DNA of 47,443 bases, taken from NCBI GenBank assembly GCA_900546845.1, contig UREK01000016.1, positions 1 through 47,443 on the forward strand, given 5' to 3'. The stretch comes from an uncultured Eubacteriales bacterium. GTDB lineage: Bacteria; Bacillota; Clostridia; Christensenellales; CAG-138. Made by a program: the position numbers and the translations under genes. Shown here one piece after another: positions 24,653 through 32,585 of the stretch; position 1 is the first letter of the stretch; each line of letters starts with the position of its first letter. The notes beneath the pieces are model-generated. The model saw only the letters and a program-made list of their open reading frames with translations, ran no database searches and had not been told where the DNA came from.

Positions 24653-24688
24653 CGCCCGGGAAGATTTTCTTCCCGGGCGGTATTTTTT
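24653..24688 (+). terminator. Rubrerythrin terminator
   Basis: CGCCCGGGAAGA (24653-24664), loop TTT, and TCTTCCCGGGCG (24668-24679) form a 12-bp perfect stem followed by GTA and six T. It separates convergent rbr and sigE. Confidence 0.92.
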
Positions 24689-24726
24689 GTTTTGGACTAT
24701 CTTTCGCGCGCGATACATGGCCGGCG

Positions 24727-25434
24727 TCACGACATCGAAGTGATCTCCTTGCGAAGCACCTTGATGATATGCTTTTCCAGGCGAGAAATATAGCTCTGCG
24801 AAATGCCGAGCATATCCGCAACCTGCTTCTGCGTATACTCGCGCGTACCCTTGAGGCCGAAGCGCAGTTCCATGATCTGCTTTTCACGCGGGGTCAGCTT
24901 GCGCATGGCGAGCGCGAGCAGTTCTTTGTCTACCTCGTCCTCAATGCCGCGGTAAACGAGATCCCCGTCCGTGCCGAGAATGTCGGAAAGCAGCAGTTCG
25001 TTGCCATCCCAATCAACGTTGAGTGGTTCATCCAGCGAAACCTCGAGCTTGAGCCGGCAGCTTCGGCGCAGGTACATGAGGATCTCATTTTCGATGCAGC
25101 GGGAAGCATATGTTGCGAGCTTGATCTTCTTCCCTGGATCGAACGTGTTGACGGCTTTGATGAGCCCGATCGTGCCGATGGAAATGAGGTCTTCAATGTT
25201 TACGCCCGTGTTCTCGAACTTGCGCGCGATGTACACCACAAGGCGGAGGTTGCGCTCGATGAGCGTCTGCTTGACGGACTCGTCCCCCTCGCCCAGCGCA
25301 TGGATACATTCGCTTTCCTCCTCCCGGGAAAGCGGCGGCGGGAGCGCCTCGCCCGCGTTCACATAATACAGTGCGGAAGCGAGGCCGAGCCGTCTGTAAA
25401 GCCTGGCGAGCAGCCGGGCGAAGAATCGCTGCAT
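24727..25434 (-). CDS. sigE: Sporulation sigma factor E (pro-sigma-E)
   Basis: This 235-residue sigma-70 family protein starts MQRFFARLLARLYRRLGL, a basic amphipathic pro-sequence. The typical YYVNAGEALPPPLSREEE follows. Region 2 (RNLRLVVYIARKFENTGVN, IGLIKAVNTFDPGKKIKLAT) and region 4 (LTPREKQIMELRFGL, then MLGISQSYISRLEKHI) are complete. Sigma-E drives mother-cell transcription after SpoIIGA removes the pro-sequence. ATG 25434 is preferred over 25461 because GGGAGG lies 9 nt upstream and it follows the spoIIGA stop by 5 nt. Confidence 0.96.
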   Translation of the reverse strand: MQRFFARLLARLYRRLGLASALYYVNAGEALPPPLSREEESECIHALGEGDESVKQTLIERNLRLVVYIARKFENTGVNIEDLISIGTIGLIKAVNTFDPGKKIKLATYASRCIENEILMYLRRSCRLKLEVSLDEPLNVDWDGNELLLSDILGTDGDLVYRGIEDEVDKELLALAMRKLTPREKQIMELRFGLKGTREYTQKQVADMLGISQSYISRLEKHIIKVLRKEITSMS

Positions 25435-25439
25435 ATCTC

Positions 25440-26204
25440 TCATCCTCCCAGATTTGTCCATTCTGCCGCCCCCGGCGGCAAAAGCGCTTCCGCGCCGTGC
25501 AGCGGCACGGGGCTGAGCGCAAGCAGCACGTCGCTTTCCCGGCCGTTCACGCTGATGCGCTCCGGCCGGAGCGCATAAAGGATACCGCTGCCGCCTGCCG
25601 TAGCGGCCGGGATCGGGATGTGCGCATGTTCCGCGAGTTCCGGCAGGTGCGCTACGGCCACCGGCTTGCCGCTGAGCGGTTCAAAGAGGCCGTTTCCCGT
25701 GTCGATCAATGCATCGAGCCTGTATTCCCGGCCTGCTGCGCATACCGTGAGCCGCACATGGCATCCCGCCTGTGCACGCTGCGCCCGCAGGCGGCGCACC
25801 AAGCCCGGAAGGAACGTTGCCGCAAGCGCTACGGCAAGCGCAGTGCGCACGGGCAGCGCGGCCACTACCACGCCGCCGCGCATACCGCCGCCAAAGCAGA
25901 GCGCCAGGCAAAACGCGAGCCCGCCCGTTAAGAAGGCTGCACCGAAAACCGCAGCCGCCGTGCGTGCATATTCTCGAAGGCCCTTCCACGGGAACGCAAG
26001 CGTGAAGAGCAGCCCGCAAACGGCTTTCCCCGGCAGCGATGCCAGCGGCGGAAAGAACAGCGCCCCCCAAGCGCCGCAAGCGCCGAGCGCGGATGCAAGC
26101 GCCATGCGGCCTGCCGGAATCGGCCGGGCGCTGAGCGCCGCAGCGATGCGCAGCATCAGGCAATCCATGACGAAGTTATCCAGGAGAAACAGCTCGATGT
26201 ACAA
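25440..26204 (-). CDS. spoIIGA: SpoIIGA, pro-sigma-E processing peptidase
   Basis: This 254-residue protein has five hydrophobic segments in the first 150 residues and a soluble C-terminal aspartic-protease-like domain. The catalytic motif is LIDTGNGLFEPLSGKPV, matching DTGN in SpoIIGA. It cleaves pro-sigma-E at the sporulation septum in response to SpoIIR. The start is taken as TTG 26204 (YIELFLLDNF follows) because AAAGGGGG sits 8 nt upstream; an in-frame ATG at 26231 would add nine residues and lacks a good site. It is upstream of and coupled to sigE. Confidence 0.93.
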   Translation of the reverse strand: MYIELFLLDNFVMDCLMLRIAAALSARPIPAGRMALASALGACGAWGALFFPPLASLPGKAVCGLLFTLAFPWKGLREYARTAAAVFGAAFLTGGLAFCLALCFGGGMRGGVVVAALPVRTALAVALAATFLPGLVRRLRAQRAQAGCHVRLTVCAAGREYRLDALIDTGNGLFEPLSGKPVAVAHLPELAEHAHIPIPAATAGGSGILYALRPERISVNGRESDVLLALSPVPLHGAEALLPPGAAEWTNLGG

Positions 26205-26295
26205 GATGCTATCCCCCTTTCCTGCTTCCATGGGTACTATAGCATACGCTTTCTGTGATATATGTAGAACAACTGCCGTATATATACCGGATAAT

Positions 26296-26302
26296 TGTTG
26301 AA
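26296..26302 (+). promoter_or_regulatory. Possible Spo0A box upstream of spoIIGA
   Basis: TGTTGAA differs by one base from the 0A box TGTCGAA. It lies about 95 bp upstream of the spoIIGA start. The spoIIG operon is a known Spo0A target in bacilli. A TATAGT or TATGCT on the minus strand near 26238-26247 may be the -10. Confidence 0.35.
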
Positions 26303-26348
26303 AAATGGACGCGAAATTTTAACCAGACTGACAGGATATATGATGGCT

Positions 26349-26393
26349 CAAGCGGTTTTGCCCGCCGGCATGGCCGGCGGGCAAAACCGCTTG
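26349..26393. repeat. Perfect 21-bp stem, 3-nt loop hairpin
   Basis: CAAGCGGTTTTGCCCGCCGG plus C, loop ATG, then the exact reverse complement. No T-run follows on either strand. A GCTGTCGCC sequence resembling the start of the dispersed repeats follows at about 26411, and a second hairpin, GACGGCCCGAG/CTCGGGCCGTC (26452-26462 with 26468-26478), lies near the proS end. Confidence 0.85.
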
Positions 26394-26495
26394 TTTGCTA
26401 ATGCTCATATAGCTGTCGCCGAAGCGGCAGGCAGCATTTGGGCGGCAATCTGACGGCCCGAGTCATCCTCGGGCCGTCGGCCTTGTTGCTTTCTG

Positions 26496-28223
26496 TTATT
26501 CCGCCTTGCACGCAGCAAGGAGTTCATCCCGAAGGGCAGCGATGCGCTCCACCGCCTCCGCCATAGGTATCTTTTCGGAGACCTTCTTATCCCGCGTGGA
26601 AAGCTCGACGCAGCCATCCTTCAGGTTGCGCGGGCTTGCGACGACGCGCACTGGAACGCCGAGCAGATCCGCATCGGAGAACATCACGCCCGCGCTGACC
26701 GGCCGGTCGTCGTAGATGACCTCCAGCCCACGCGTCTGAAGCGCCTCATAAAGAGAATCCGCATAGGCATGCACTTCCGCGTTGTCCGCACGCATACAGC
26801 ACAAGTGTACCTGCCAGGGCGCAATGGACATCGGCCAGATGGGGCCATAGTCGTCATGGTGCGCCTCGCAGACGGAGGCCGCAAGCCGGCCTACGCCGAT
26901 GCCATAGCAACCCATGATGGGGTATTGCAGCTGGCCGTTCTGGTCGAGATACTGCATGCCCATGGACTTGGTGTATTTCGTGCCAAGCTGGAATATGTTC
27001 CCAACCTCAATGCCGCGGGAGATGCGGACCGCATGCTTGCCGCACTTGGGACAGGCCCCGCCTTCCTTGACCTTTGCGAAATCGTGGAACTCTGCGCCGG
27101 GCAGGTCGCGCTCGAAGCAGAAGCCCGTGTAGTGGTACTCCTCCCGGTTCGCACCACAGCAAAGGTTGTTCGTACCCGCAAGGGAGCGGTCGAACAACAC
27201 GGTTACGCCCTCAGGCAGGCCGAGCGGCCCGATATATCCCGCCGCGATGCCGCTTTCCGGCGTAATGACCGCCGGATGGATCGCCTCGCCGAGGAAGTTC
27301 GTGAGCTTGGTTTCGTTGGCTTCAAAATCGCCGCGCAGGAACAGCACGACGTATTCGTCAGTTGCGTTCTTCTGGTAAACGACCGCCTTGCAGGATTTTT
27401 CCACCGGCAGCTTCAGGAAGTTGCAGACGTCCTCAATGGTCTGCTGGTGCGGCGTATGTACGGCCGTGAGGGGCTCTTCCGCCGCATCCTTCCCGTTTTC
27501 GATGATGTTCTCCGCCGCCTCCATATTTGCCCGCCAGCCGCATTCCGAGCAGGTGACGATAGTATCCTCGCCCACCGGGGTGAGCAGCATGTATTCATGG
27601 GAGACGCTGCCGCCCATCATGCCGGAGTCGGACAGGACGGCCACGGTTTCCGGGATGCCTGCGCGCGCGAAGATACGCTCATAGGCGTGATAGCAGCGGG
27701 CATAGTATTGCTCCAAATCCTCCTGCGAGGTGTGGAAGGAGTAGGCGTCCTTCATCGTAAACTCGCGCACACGGATGAGGCCTGCGCGCGGGCGCGCTTC
27801 GTCGCGGAATTTGGTCTGGAACTGGTAGATCATGAAGGGGTATTTGGAATAGCTCTGGCCGTATTCGCGCACGAGCTGCACAGCCGCTTCCTCATGCGTC
27901 ATGCCGAGCACGAGCGGGCTTCCGTTGCGGTCCGAAAAGCGCATAAGCTCGCTGCCGACGCTCTGATACCGGCCGGATTCCTCCCAAAGGGACGCGGGCA
28001 GCACCACCGGGAACTGAACCTCCTGGCCGTCAATCGCATCCATCTCCTCACGGATGATGGCCTCGATCTTGCGCGTAATGCGCCGGAGCGGCATGTACGA
28101 GGAGAAGATGCCGTTGGCCACGTATTTCATGTAGCCGCCGCGCAGCATCAGCGCATGGCTGTCGATCACACAATCGGATGGGCGCTCCTTAAAACGGTCC
28201 CCCACAAGACGTTCAAGCTTCAT
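26496..28223 (-). CDS. proS: Prolyl-tRNA synthetase
   Basis: This 575-residue bacterial-type ProRS attaches proline to tRNA-Pro. Class II motifs are present (motif 2 around KFRDEARPRAGLIRVREF, motif 3 GIGVGRL). The insertion editing domain lies at about 220-400 (TIEDVCNFL, ATDEYVVLFLRGD), and the C-terminal anticodon-binding domain has WQVHLCCMRAD and YDDRPVSAGVMF. AGGAGG-like GCGGAGG precedes ATG 28223. It has its own promoter and a leader too short for a T-box. Confidence 0.98.
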   Translation of the reverse strand: MKLERLVGDRFKERPSDCVIDSHALMLRGGYMKYVANGIFSSYMPLRRITRKIEAIIREEMDAIDGQEVQFPVVLPASLWEESGRYQSVGSELMRFSDRNGSPLVLGMTHEEAAVQLVREYGQSYSKYPFMIYQFQTKFRDEARPRAGLIRVREFTMKDAYSFHTSQEDLEQYYARCYHAYERIFARAGIPETVAVLSDSGMMGGSVSHEYMLLTPVGEDTIVTCSECGWRANMEAAENIIENGKDAAEEPLTAVHTPHQQTIEDVCNFLKLPVEKSCKAVVYQKNATDEYVVLFLRGDFEANETKLTNFLGEAIHPAVITPESGIAAGYIGPLGLPEGVTVLFDRSLAGTNNLCCGANREEYHYTGFCFERDLPGAEFHDFAKVKEGGACPKCGKHAVRISRGIEVGNIFQLGTKYTKSMGMQYLDQNGQLQYPIMGCYGIGVGRLAASVCEAHHDDYGPIWPMSIAPWQVHLCCMRADNAEVHAYADSLYEALQTRGLEVIYDDRPVSAGVMFSDADLLGVPVRVVASPRNLKDGCVELSTRDKKVSEKIPMAEAVERIAALRDELLAACKAE

Positions 28224-28286
28224 AACAAAATTACCTCCGCAATAGGCGGCGCATACCGGCCGCCGCGCTTGTTTCTTATCCGATTT

Positions 28287-28315
28287 ATTGTAGCAAACCC
28301 TGCGGAAAGTGGCAA
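28287..28315 (-). promoter_or_regulatory. proS promoter
   Basis: On the minus strand TTGCCA (28315-28310), 17 bp, TACAAT (28292-28287). About 60 bp of leader separates it from the ATG. Confidence 0.75.
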
Positions 28316-28361
28316 CGTTTATTTCTCCAAAAACAGTTCTTGTACCGTTTTAAAAACACGT

Positions 28362-28390
28362 TTGCCGTTTTCATATGCATGTGATATGAT
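28362..28390 (+). promoter_or_regulatory. Promoter of the zinc-ribbon membrane protein
   Basis: TTGCCG (28362-28367), 17 bp, TATGAT (28385-28390), divergent from the proS promoter. Confidence 0.7.
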
Positions 28391-28427
28391 TGGTGCGGAA
28401 TTTTGTCTTATAATGGGGGTATTTTTT

Positions 28428-29327
28428 ATGAACTCAAATGCAACCAAGCGGAAATCCGGCGCGATTGCGCTGTTGGTTCTGGCCATTGTGCTGATCGGCT
28501 TCGGCCTTATGGCCTATATCGGCGCCAAAAGCGATCTGCGGAAATATGAAACCGAGGGCACACGGGATTTCAATCTGCTCACCGAGGCCGAACTGGCTGG
28601 GGAACCGTATGTAGAAGGCCGTGTGGAATTCGTCTTTGAAGTGTTTGCCGAGGAATATACGACCAATTACGGCATCCGCCTTTCGGATAACAGCGATAAG
28701 CTCTATTACCTGATCCCGCTTGTGGAGGACGGATACATCACCTATTTCGTGACCATGGAAGCTACGCCGCGCTATTACGATACGCTCAACCAGATCTACG
28801 ACGAAACCTGGGACGACAGCCTTGCTGCCGTTTACACGGAGCTTTATCTCGAGGATGCGCAGATCAAGGCCCTCCCTTCCGACATTGAGGAGATCCTTTA
28901 TGACTGGTGTGAAAACGGCGTGTTTTACCAGAACGGGAGCTTTGTGGATTGGTGCGTCGAATCCGACTTCTACAGCACGAACGACCCAGAGGAAATCATC
29001 TCATATGTGCTGCCATACATGATCGTGCCGGACAACAAACCCAGCGACAGCGCTTTCATTGGGCTCATCATGGCAGGAGCTGGCCTGGTGCTGCTCATCG
29101 TGGCCATCCTGATGCTGAGAAAAGCAAAGGAAACATCCACATTGAAAACGCCCGAGGACACTTCCGCCCCGCAGGAACCCATTGCCCCGCAAATGCCTGT
29201 GCAGGAATACGCCGCGCCTGAACCGGCGCCGCCGTCCGGCGCAAGGCTTTGTCCGCACTGCGGCACGGTGCTGGAGGACCGGGCGCGTTTCTGCCCCGCC
29301 TGCGGCGCGAATGTGGAGGAAGCGTAG
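28428..29327 (+). CDS. Two-pass membrane protein with C-terminal double zinc ribbon, function unknown
   Basis: This 299-residue protein has a membrane segment at about 12-30 (IALLVLAIVLIGFGLMAYIG), an acidic extracytoplasmic domain to about 200, and a second membrane segment (FIGLIMAGAGLVLLIVAILM). A cytoplasmic Pro-rich linker follows. The end is a zinc ribbon with CPHCG and CPACG pairs (LCPHCGTVLEDRARFCPACG). I do not recognise a named family. The outside domain could sense a signal that the ribbon relays, but that is a guess. GGGGG lies about 8 nt before ATG 28428. It has its own promoter and terminator. Confidence 0.85.
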   Translation: MNSNATKRKSGAIALLVLAIVLIGFGLMAYIGAKSDLRKYETEGTRDFNLLTEAELAGEPYVEGRVEFVFEVFAEEYTTNYGIRLSDNSDKLYYLIPLVEDGYITYFVTMEATPRYYDTLNQIYDETWDDSLAAVYTELYLEDAQIKALPSDIEEILYDWCENGVFYQNGSFVDWCVESDFYSTNDPEEIISYVLPYMIVPDNKPSDSAFIGLIMAGAGLVLLIVAILMLRKAKETSTLKTPEDTSAPQEPIAPQMPVQEYAAPEPAPPSGARLCPHCGTVLEDRARFCPACGANVEEA

Positions 29328-29353
29328 CAGTAGGCCAACTGGTTTCGCAGCAG

Positions 29354-29382
29354 AAAGGGCGGCACGTATTGCTGCCCTTTTT
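29354..29382 (+). terminator. Terminator after the zinc-ribbon protein
   Basis: AAAGGGCGGC (29354-29363) pairs with GCTGCCCTTT (29371-29380), one G-T pair, 7-nt loop, ending in five T. Confidence 0.85.
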
Positions 29383-29496
29383 GTGAACTCATCTGCATTG
29401 AACAGCACAGCAAACGCAGTTGTCTTTTTTCCCGCCTGATGATATGATAAGCAACGTAAAATTTTTTATTATTCTTTCAGAAAGCTGGTATTGATT

Positions 29497-30696
29497 ATGG
29501 CGTTTGATCCGCAAACCCTGCTGCAGGAAGCCAAAGGCCTGCAGGAAGAACTCGTCGCCATCCGGCGTGACATCCACGCGCATCCCGAGCTGGGCAGCCG
29601 GGAAGTGCGCACCACCGCGCGCATCCAAGCATATTTGGAAGGCTTGGGCGTGGAAGTGAAGCCCTGCGTGGAAACCGGCGTCCTCGGCGTGCTCTACGGC
29701 GGCAAACCGGGCCGGACCATCGGCCTGCGCGCCGACATCGACGCTCTGCCGATCCAGGAGGAAACCGGCCTCCCGTTCGCCTCGCAAAACGCGGGCGTGA
29801 TGCATGCCTGTGGGCACGATCTCCACACGGCCTCGCTCATGGGTGCCGCCAAGATCTTGGCGGCTCACCGGGACGAGCTTTGCGGCAACGTGAAGTTCTT
29901 CTTCCAGCCCGACGAGGAAGGCAACGGCGGCGCAGAGCGCATGGTCAAAGCCGGCTGCCTGCAAAACCCCAGCGTGGACGCGGTCTTTGGCGGCCACAGC
30001 ACCACCAGCAAGATCGCAGGGCATTATGGCCTAACTTACGGCAAATCGTACGCTGCTTCCAACCCGTTCACCATCCGCGTCCGCGGCCAGGGCTGTCACG
30101 GCGCGTTCCCCGGCAGCGGCATTGATTCCATTGCCGTCGCCTGCCAGGTCGTCACCGCCCTGCAAACCCTCGTTTCCCGCCGCATCTTTGCGACCGATTC
30201 CGCTGTGGTGACCGTGGGCAGCTTCCACGCGGGCACCGCCGGGAACATCATTGCCGGCGAAGCGGAGCTCAAGGGCATCATCCGCACCCTCGGCCCGGAG
30301 ATGCGGCAGAAGATGTGCCGCATGGTGAAGGAGACCGCCGAGGGCGTCGCCGCCGCAATGGGCGCTTCCGCCGAGGTGAACATCCGCACCAGCTACCCCG
30401 GCGTCGTCAATGACGATGCATTCACCGCCCTCGTCCAGGAAACGATGACCGAGCTTGTTGGCAAAGATGGGGTCCATCTCGAAACCATTCCCAGCATGGG
30501 CACCGAAGATTTCGGCTACTTCATGGACGGCATCCCCGGCTGCTACTGTGATTTCGGCTTTGGCGACGGCAGGAAGGAATGCCGTTTCCCCGCCCACAGC
30601 GGCCAGTTCTGCGCCAACGAGGACGGCCTCGCCTACGCAGCGGCGCTCCATGTGGCCGTCGCCGCACGGTATCTCAACGGCAAACAGGCGGAATAA
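29497..30696 (+). CDS. M20-family amidohydrolase/peptidase
   Basis: This 399-residue protein belongs to the M20D amidohydrolases (HipO/AbgB-like), which cleave N-acyl or N-aminobenzoyl amino acids. Metal-site motifs are visible: RRDIHAHPELGSRE, LRADIDALPIQEETG, HACGHDLHTASL and FFFQPDEEGNGGAERM; SMGTEDFGYF near the end supplies the last ligand region. The small dimerisation domain spans about 185-300. ATG 29497 follows a weak AAAGCTGG site. It is a single gene; the natural substrate is not shown. Confidence 0.9.
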   Translation: MAFDPQTLLQEAKGLQEELVAIRRDIHAHPELGSREVRTTARIQAYLEGLGVEVKPCVETGVLGVLYGGKPGRTIGLRADIDALPIQEETGLPFASQNAGVMHACGHDLHTASLMGAAKILAAHRDELCGNVKFFFQPDEEGNGGAERMVKAGCLQNPSVDAVFGGHSTTSKIAGHYGLTYGKSYAASNPFTIRVRGQGCHGAFPGSGIDSIAVACQVVTALQTLVSRRIFATDSAVVTVGSFHAGTAGNIIAGEAELKGIIRTLGPEMRQKMCRMVKETAEGVAAAMGASAEVNIRTSYPGVVNDDAFTALVQETMTELVGKDGVHLETIPSMGTEDFGYFMDGIPGCYCDFGFGDGRKECRFPAHSGQFCANEDGLAYAAALHVAVAARYLNGKQAE

Positions 30697-30734
30697 GCGT
30701 CCGCGCCTTCAGCGCATGTCCACAAAGCAGATTT

Positions 30735-30766
30735 CAATGGCAGGCAGCCTTGCCTGCCATTGTTTT
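30735..30766 (+). terminator. Terminator of the M20 amidohydrolase gene
   Basis: CAATGGCAGGCA, loop GCCT, TGCCTGCCATTG, then TTTT: a 12-bp perfect stem. Confidence 0.93.
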
Positions 30767-30788
30767 ATGCCATTGCAATCCGGCTTAT

Positions 30789-30831
30789 GACAAAAGCTTC
30801 ATGTGAGGCGCGGCCCCAAGCATGAAGCTTT
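30789..30831 (-). terminator. Terminator of trxA
   Basis: On the minus strand AAAGCTTCATG (30831-30821) pairs with CATGAAGCTTT (30803-30793) across a 17-nt loop; the arm runs into TTTTGTC. Confidence 0.65.
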
Positions 30832-30855
30832 GATGTTTTCACACTTTGTGTTTCG

Positions 30856-31185
30856 TTACAGATTCTCTTCGATCGCATCCGCGAACGCCTGCTTCGGGCG
30901 CGCGCCGATCATCTTTTCCACGATTTCGCCGCCGCGGAACAGAAACACCGCGGGGATGGACATGATCTTGTATCGCTGTGCAAGGGTGGGTTCATCGTCC
31001 ACGTTTACCTTGCAGATCTTCGCCCGGCCGCCGTATTCCTCAGCCAGCTCGTCCAAAATGGGTGCGATCATGCGGCAGGGGCCGCACCAGGTCGCCCAAA
31101 AATCCACGAGCACAGGCTGCTCGCTCTTGAGCACCTCCGCGTCGAAGGTCGCTTCCGTTACATGCAAAACTTTCTCACTCGCCAT
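30856..31185 (-). CDS. trxA: Thioredoxin
   Basis: This 109-residue thioredoxin has the active site WCGPC (residues 33-37) in VDFWATWCGPC. The cis-Pro loop is MSIPAVFLFRGG. It reduces protein disulfides in the cytoplasm with thioredoxin reductase. ATG 31185 is supported by AAGGAGG about 8 nt upstream, while the longer in-frame start at 31203 lacks one. The start overlaps the end of the RseC-like gene by 11 nt, so translation is probably coupled. Confidence 0.97.
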   Translation of the reverse strand: MASEKVLHVTEATFDAEVLKSEQPVLVDFWATWCGPCRMIAPILDELAEEYGGRAKICKVNVDDEPTLAQRYKIMSIPAVFLFRGGEIVEKMIGARPKQAFADAIEENL

Positions 31186-31621
31186 CGTTTTTTCCTCCTT
31201 CATTCGGTTGTTCGGGTCCTTCCGGCTGTTCGACGATCTCCACCATGCGCGGCTTGAATTCCGTCATGCGGGAAAACTTCGGCTCCAGCGCACGCAGGAT
31301 AAAAAACGAACCCGCCGCGAACAGCACCCCGCCGAGCGCCGCGTAAAGGTCGCCCCGCAGGGAACCGATATACGCCCCCACTAGCAGCGCCACGAGCGGC
31401 ACGCCATACAGGATCAGGCTCGCTTTGAGCACGCTTTTGCCGTGCATCTCGATGCCGACCAGATCCCCGATCTTTGCATTCAGCACGTTGTCGATGTCGA
31501 TATCCGCCTCGTTGCTGCCCAAACGGAAGCAGGCGTTGCAGTGCCCGCAGGCGTCGCTGCGCACGAAGCGAACGACCGCCTTCTTCCCCTTTGTTTCGAT
31601 CACCTTTCCCGTTTGACGCAT
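31175..31621 (-). CDS. RseC/MucC-family membrane protein
   Basis: This 148-residue protein matches the SoxR-reducing RseC/MucC family: an N-terminal domain with Cys residues in SDACGHCNACFRLG (about residues 21-34), then two membrane segments (ASLILYGVPLVALLVGAYIG and YAALGGVLFAAGSFFILRAL). Relatives sit near redox complexes. Here the gene precedes and overlaps trxA, suggesting a thiol-redox role, which is inferred from position. ATG 31621 was chosen because the family motif TGKVIETKGKKAVV starts immediately after it. Confidence 0.85.
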   Translation of the reverse strand: MRQTGKVIETKGKKAVVRFVRSDACGHCNACFRLGSNEADIDIDNVLNAKIGDLVGIEMHGKSVLKASLILYGVPLVALLVGAYIGSLRGDLYAALGGVLFAAGSFFILRALEPKFSRMTEFKPRMVEIVEQPEGPEQPNEGGKNDGE

Positions 31622-31703
31622 TGCGGTTCCATTCCTTTCCAAACTCAACTGGGTTTATTGAAACCCATTATACCACATTCGAACCTGCACGGCATCCCCA
31701 GTT

Positions 31704-32417
31704 TCAGCCCACGCCGCCTTTTTTATTCATATGGCGGTAGATCAGCACGCCCGCTGCCGCAAGGGCGGCTGCCACACCGAAGGCGATCAGCGCGAACTGG
31801 TAATTCTGGAGGCCGAGCGCGTCTCCGCCGATGGTGGAAGTAATGATAGACGGGATGCGCGCTGTCGAGGAGATGAGCATCCACGTCCCAAGCGGCATCT
31901 TCGTAAGGCCGACGCAATAGGTCATCACATCCTTAGGCGTACCTGGAATGAGGAACAGCAGGAACACGAGCAGGTTGAGCTCCCGCCCCGCGCGCAGGAA
32001 GCGCACGGAATCGATTTGTTCCGGCGGGAAAAACACCTCCGCCGCGCGCCGCCCAAACGTGCGCACAAACAGGAACACGAGAAGCCCGCCGATGAACGCG
32101 CCAAGCAGGCAAAGGCCGGTGCCCTCCCAAATGCCGAAAGCATAGCCGGCGGCGATCTCGAGCGGCTCGCCGGGGATGAACGCGACGATGACCTGAAGCG
32201 CCATCATGCCCATGAAAGACAGCCGCCCCCAAATACCGTGCGCATCCACCCAATCGCGGAACTTCTGGGGATCGTCGATGAACTGGAGCAGCGGGCGCCC
32301 GATCACGATACAGGCGGCGGCAAGGAACGCAGCGAATACGGCGATCGCCGTGATCGTGCGCTTCCTGCGCCGCCTTTCCTCCGGCGTTCTGGTTGAGATG
32401 TCAGCTTTACGGGGCAT
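31704..32417 (-). CDS. TVP38/TMEM64 (DedA-like) membrane protein
   Basis: This 237-residue protein has a basic N-terminus, about six hydrophobic segments and the VTT-domain core. The core shows VIVAFIPGEPLEIAAGYAFG, GAFIGGLLVFLFVRTFGR and the second-half LFLIPGTPKDVMTY. Relatives are membrane proteins implicated in lipid scrambling or transport; the bacterial role is not settled. AAGGAGA precedes the ATG. It stands alone between hisS-aspS and the trxA pair. Confidence 0.88.
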   Translation of the reverse strand: MPRKADISTRTPEERRRRKRTITAIAVFAAFLAAACIVIGRPLLQFIDDPQKFRDWVDAHGIWGRLSFMGMMALQVIVAFIPGEPLEIAAGYAFGIWEGTGLCLLGAFIGGLLVFLFVRTFGRRAAEVFFPPEQIDSVRFLRAGRELNLLVFLLFLIPGTPKDVMTYCVGLTKMPLGTWMLISSTARIPSIITSTIGGDALGLQNYQFALIAFGVAAALAAAGVLIYRHMNKKGGVG

Positions 32418-32540
32418 GGGATAGTCTCCTTATTGTTTGGGTGCCGGCTCTATTCTTCCCGGCTCATGCAAAGTATAGCAGCAAAACATCAACAATCCTT
32501 CAACGCGAGATTATGGTTTTCTTAATTTTGCGCGCTGGAA

Positions 32541-32568
32541 AGCGGCCCGGGTGAAATTCCAGGCCGCT
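32541..32568 (-). terminator. Probable terminator of hisS-aspS
   Basis: On the minus strand AGCGGCCTGG (32568-32559) pairs with CCGGGCCGCT (32550-32541, with a bulge) and is followed by TTCC. The T-run is short. Confidence 0.45.
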
Positions 32569-32585
32569 CAGCTTACGGGGCGTCG

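Noticed and set aside
28224..28310. Possible T-box leader for proS
   Set aside because: The leader is only about 60 nt and lacks the conserved T-box sequence.
26769..28427. Long plus-strand extension upstream of the zinc-ribbon protein
   Set aside because: It is antisense to proS. The real start is ATG 28428, which has a promoter and ribosome-binding site.
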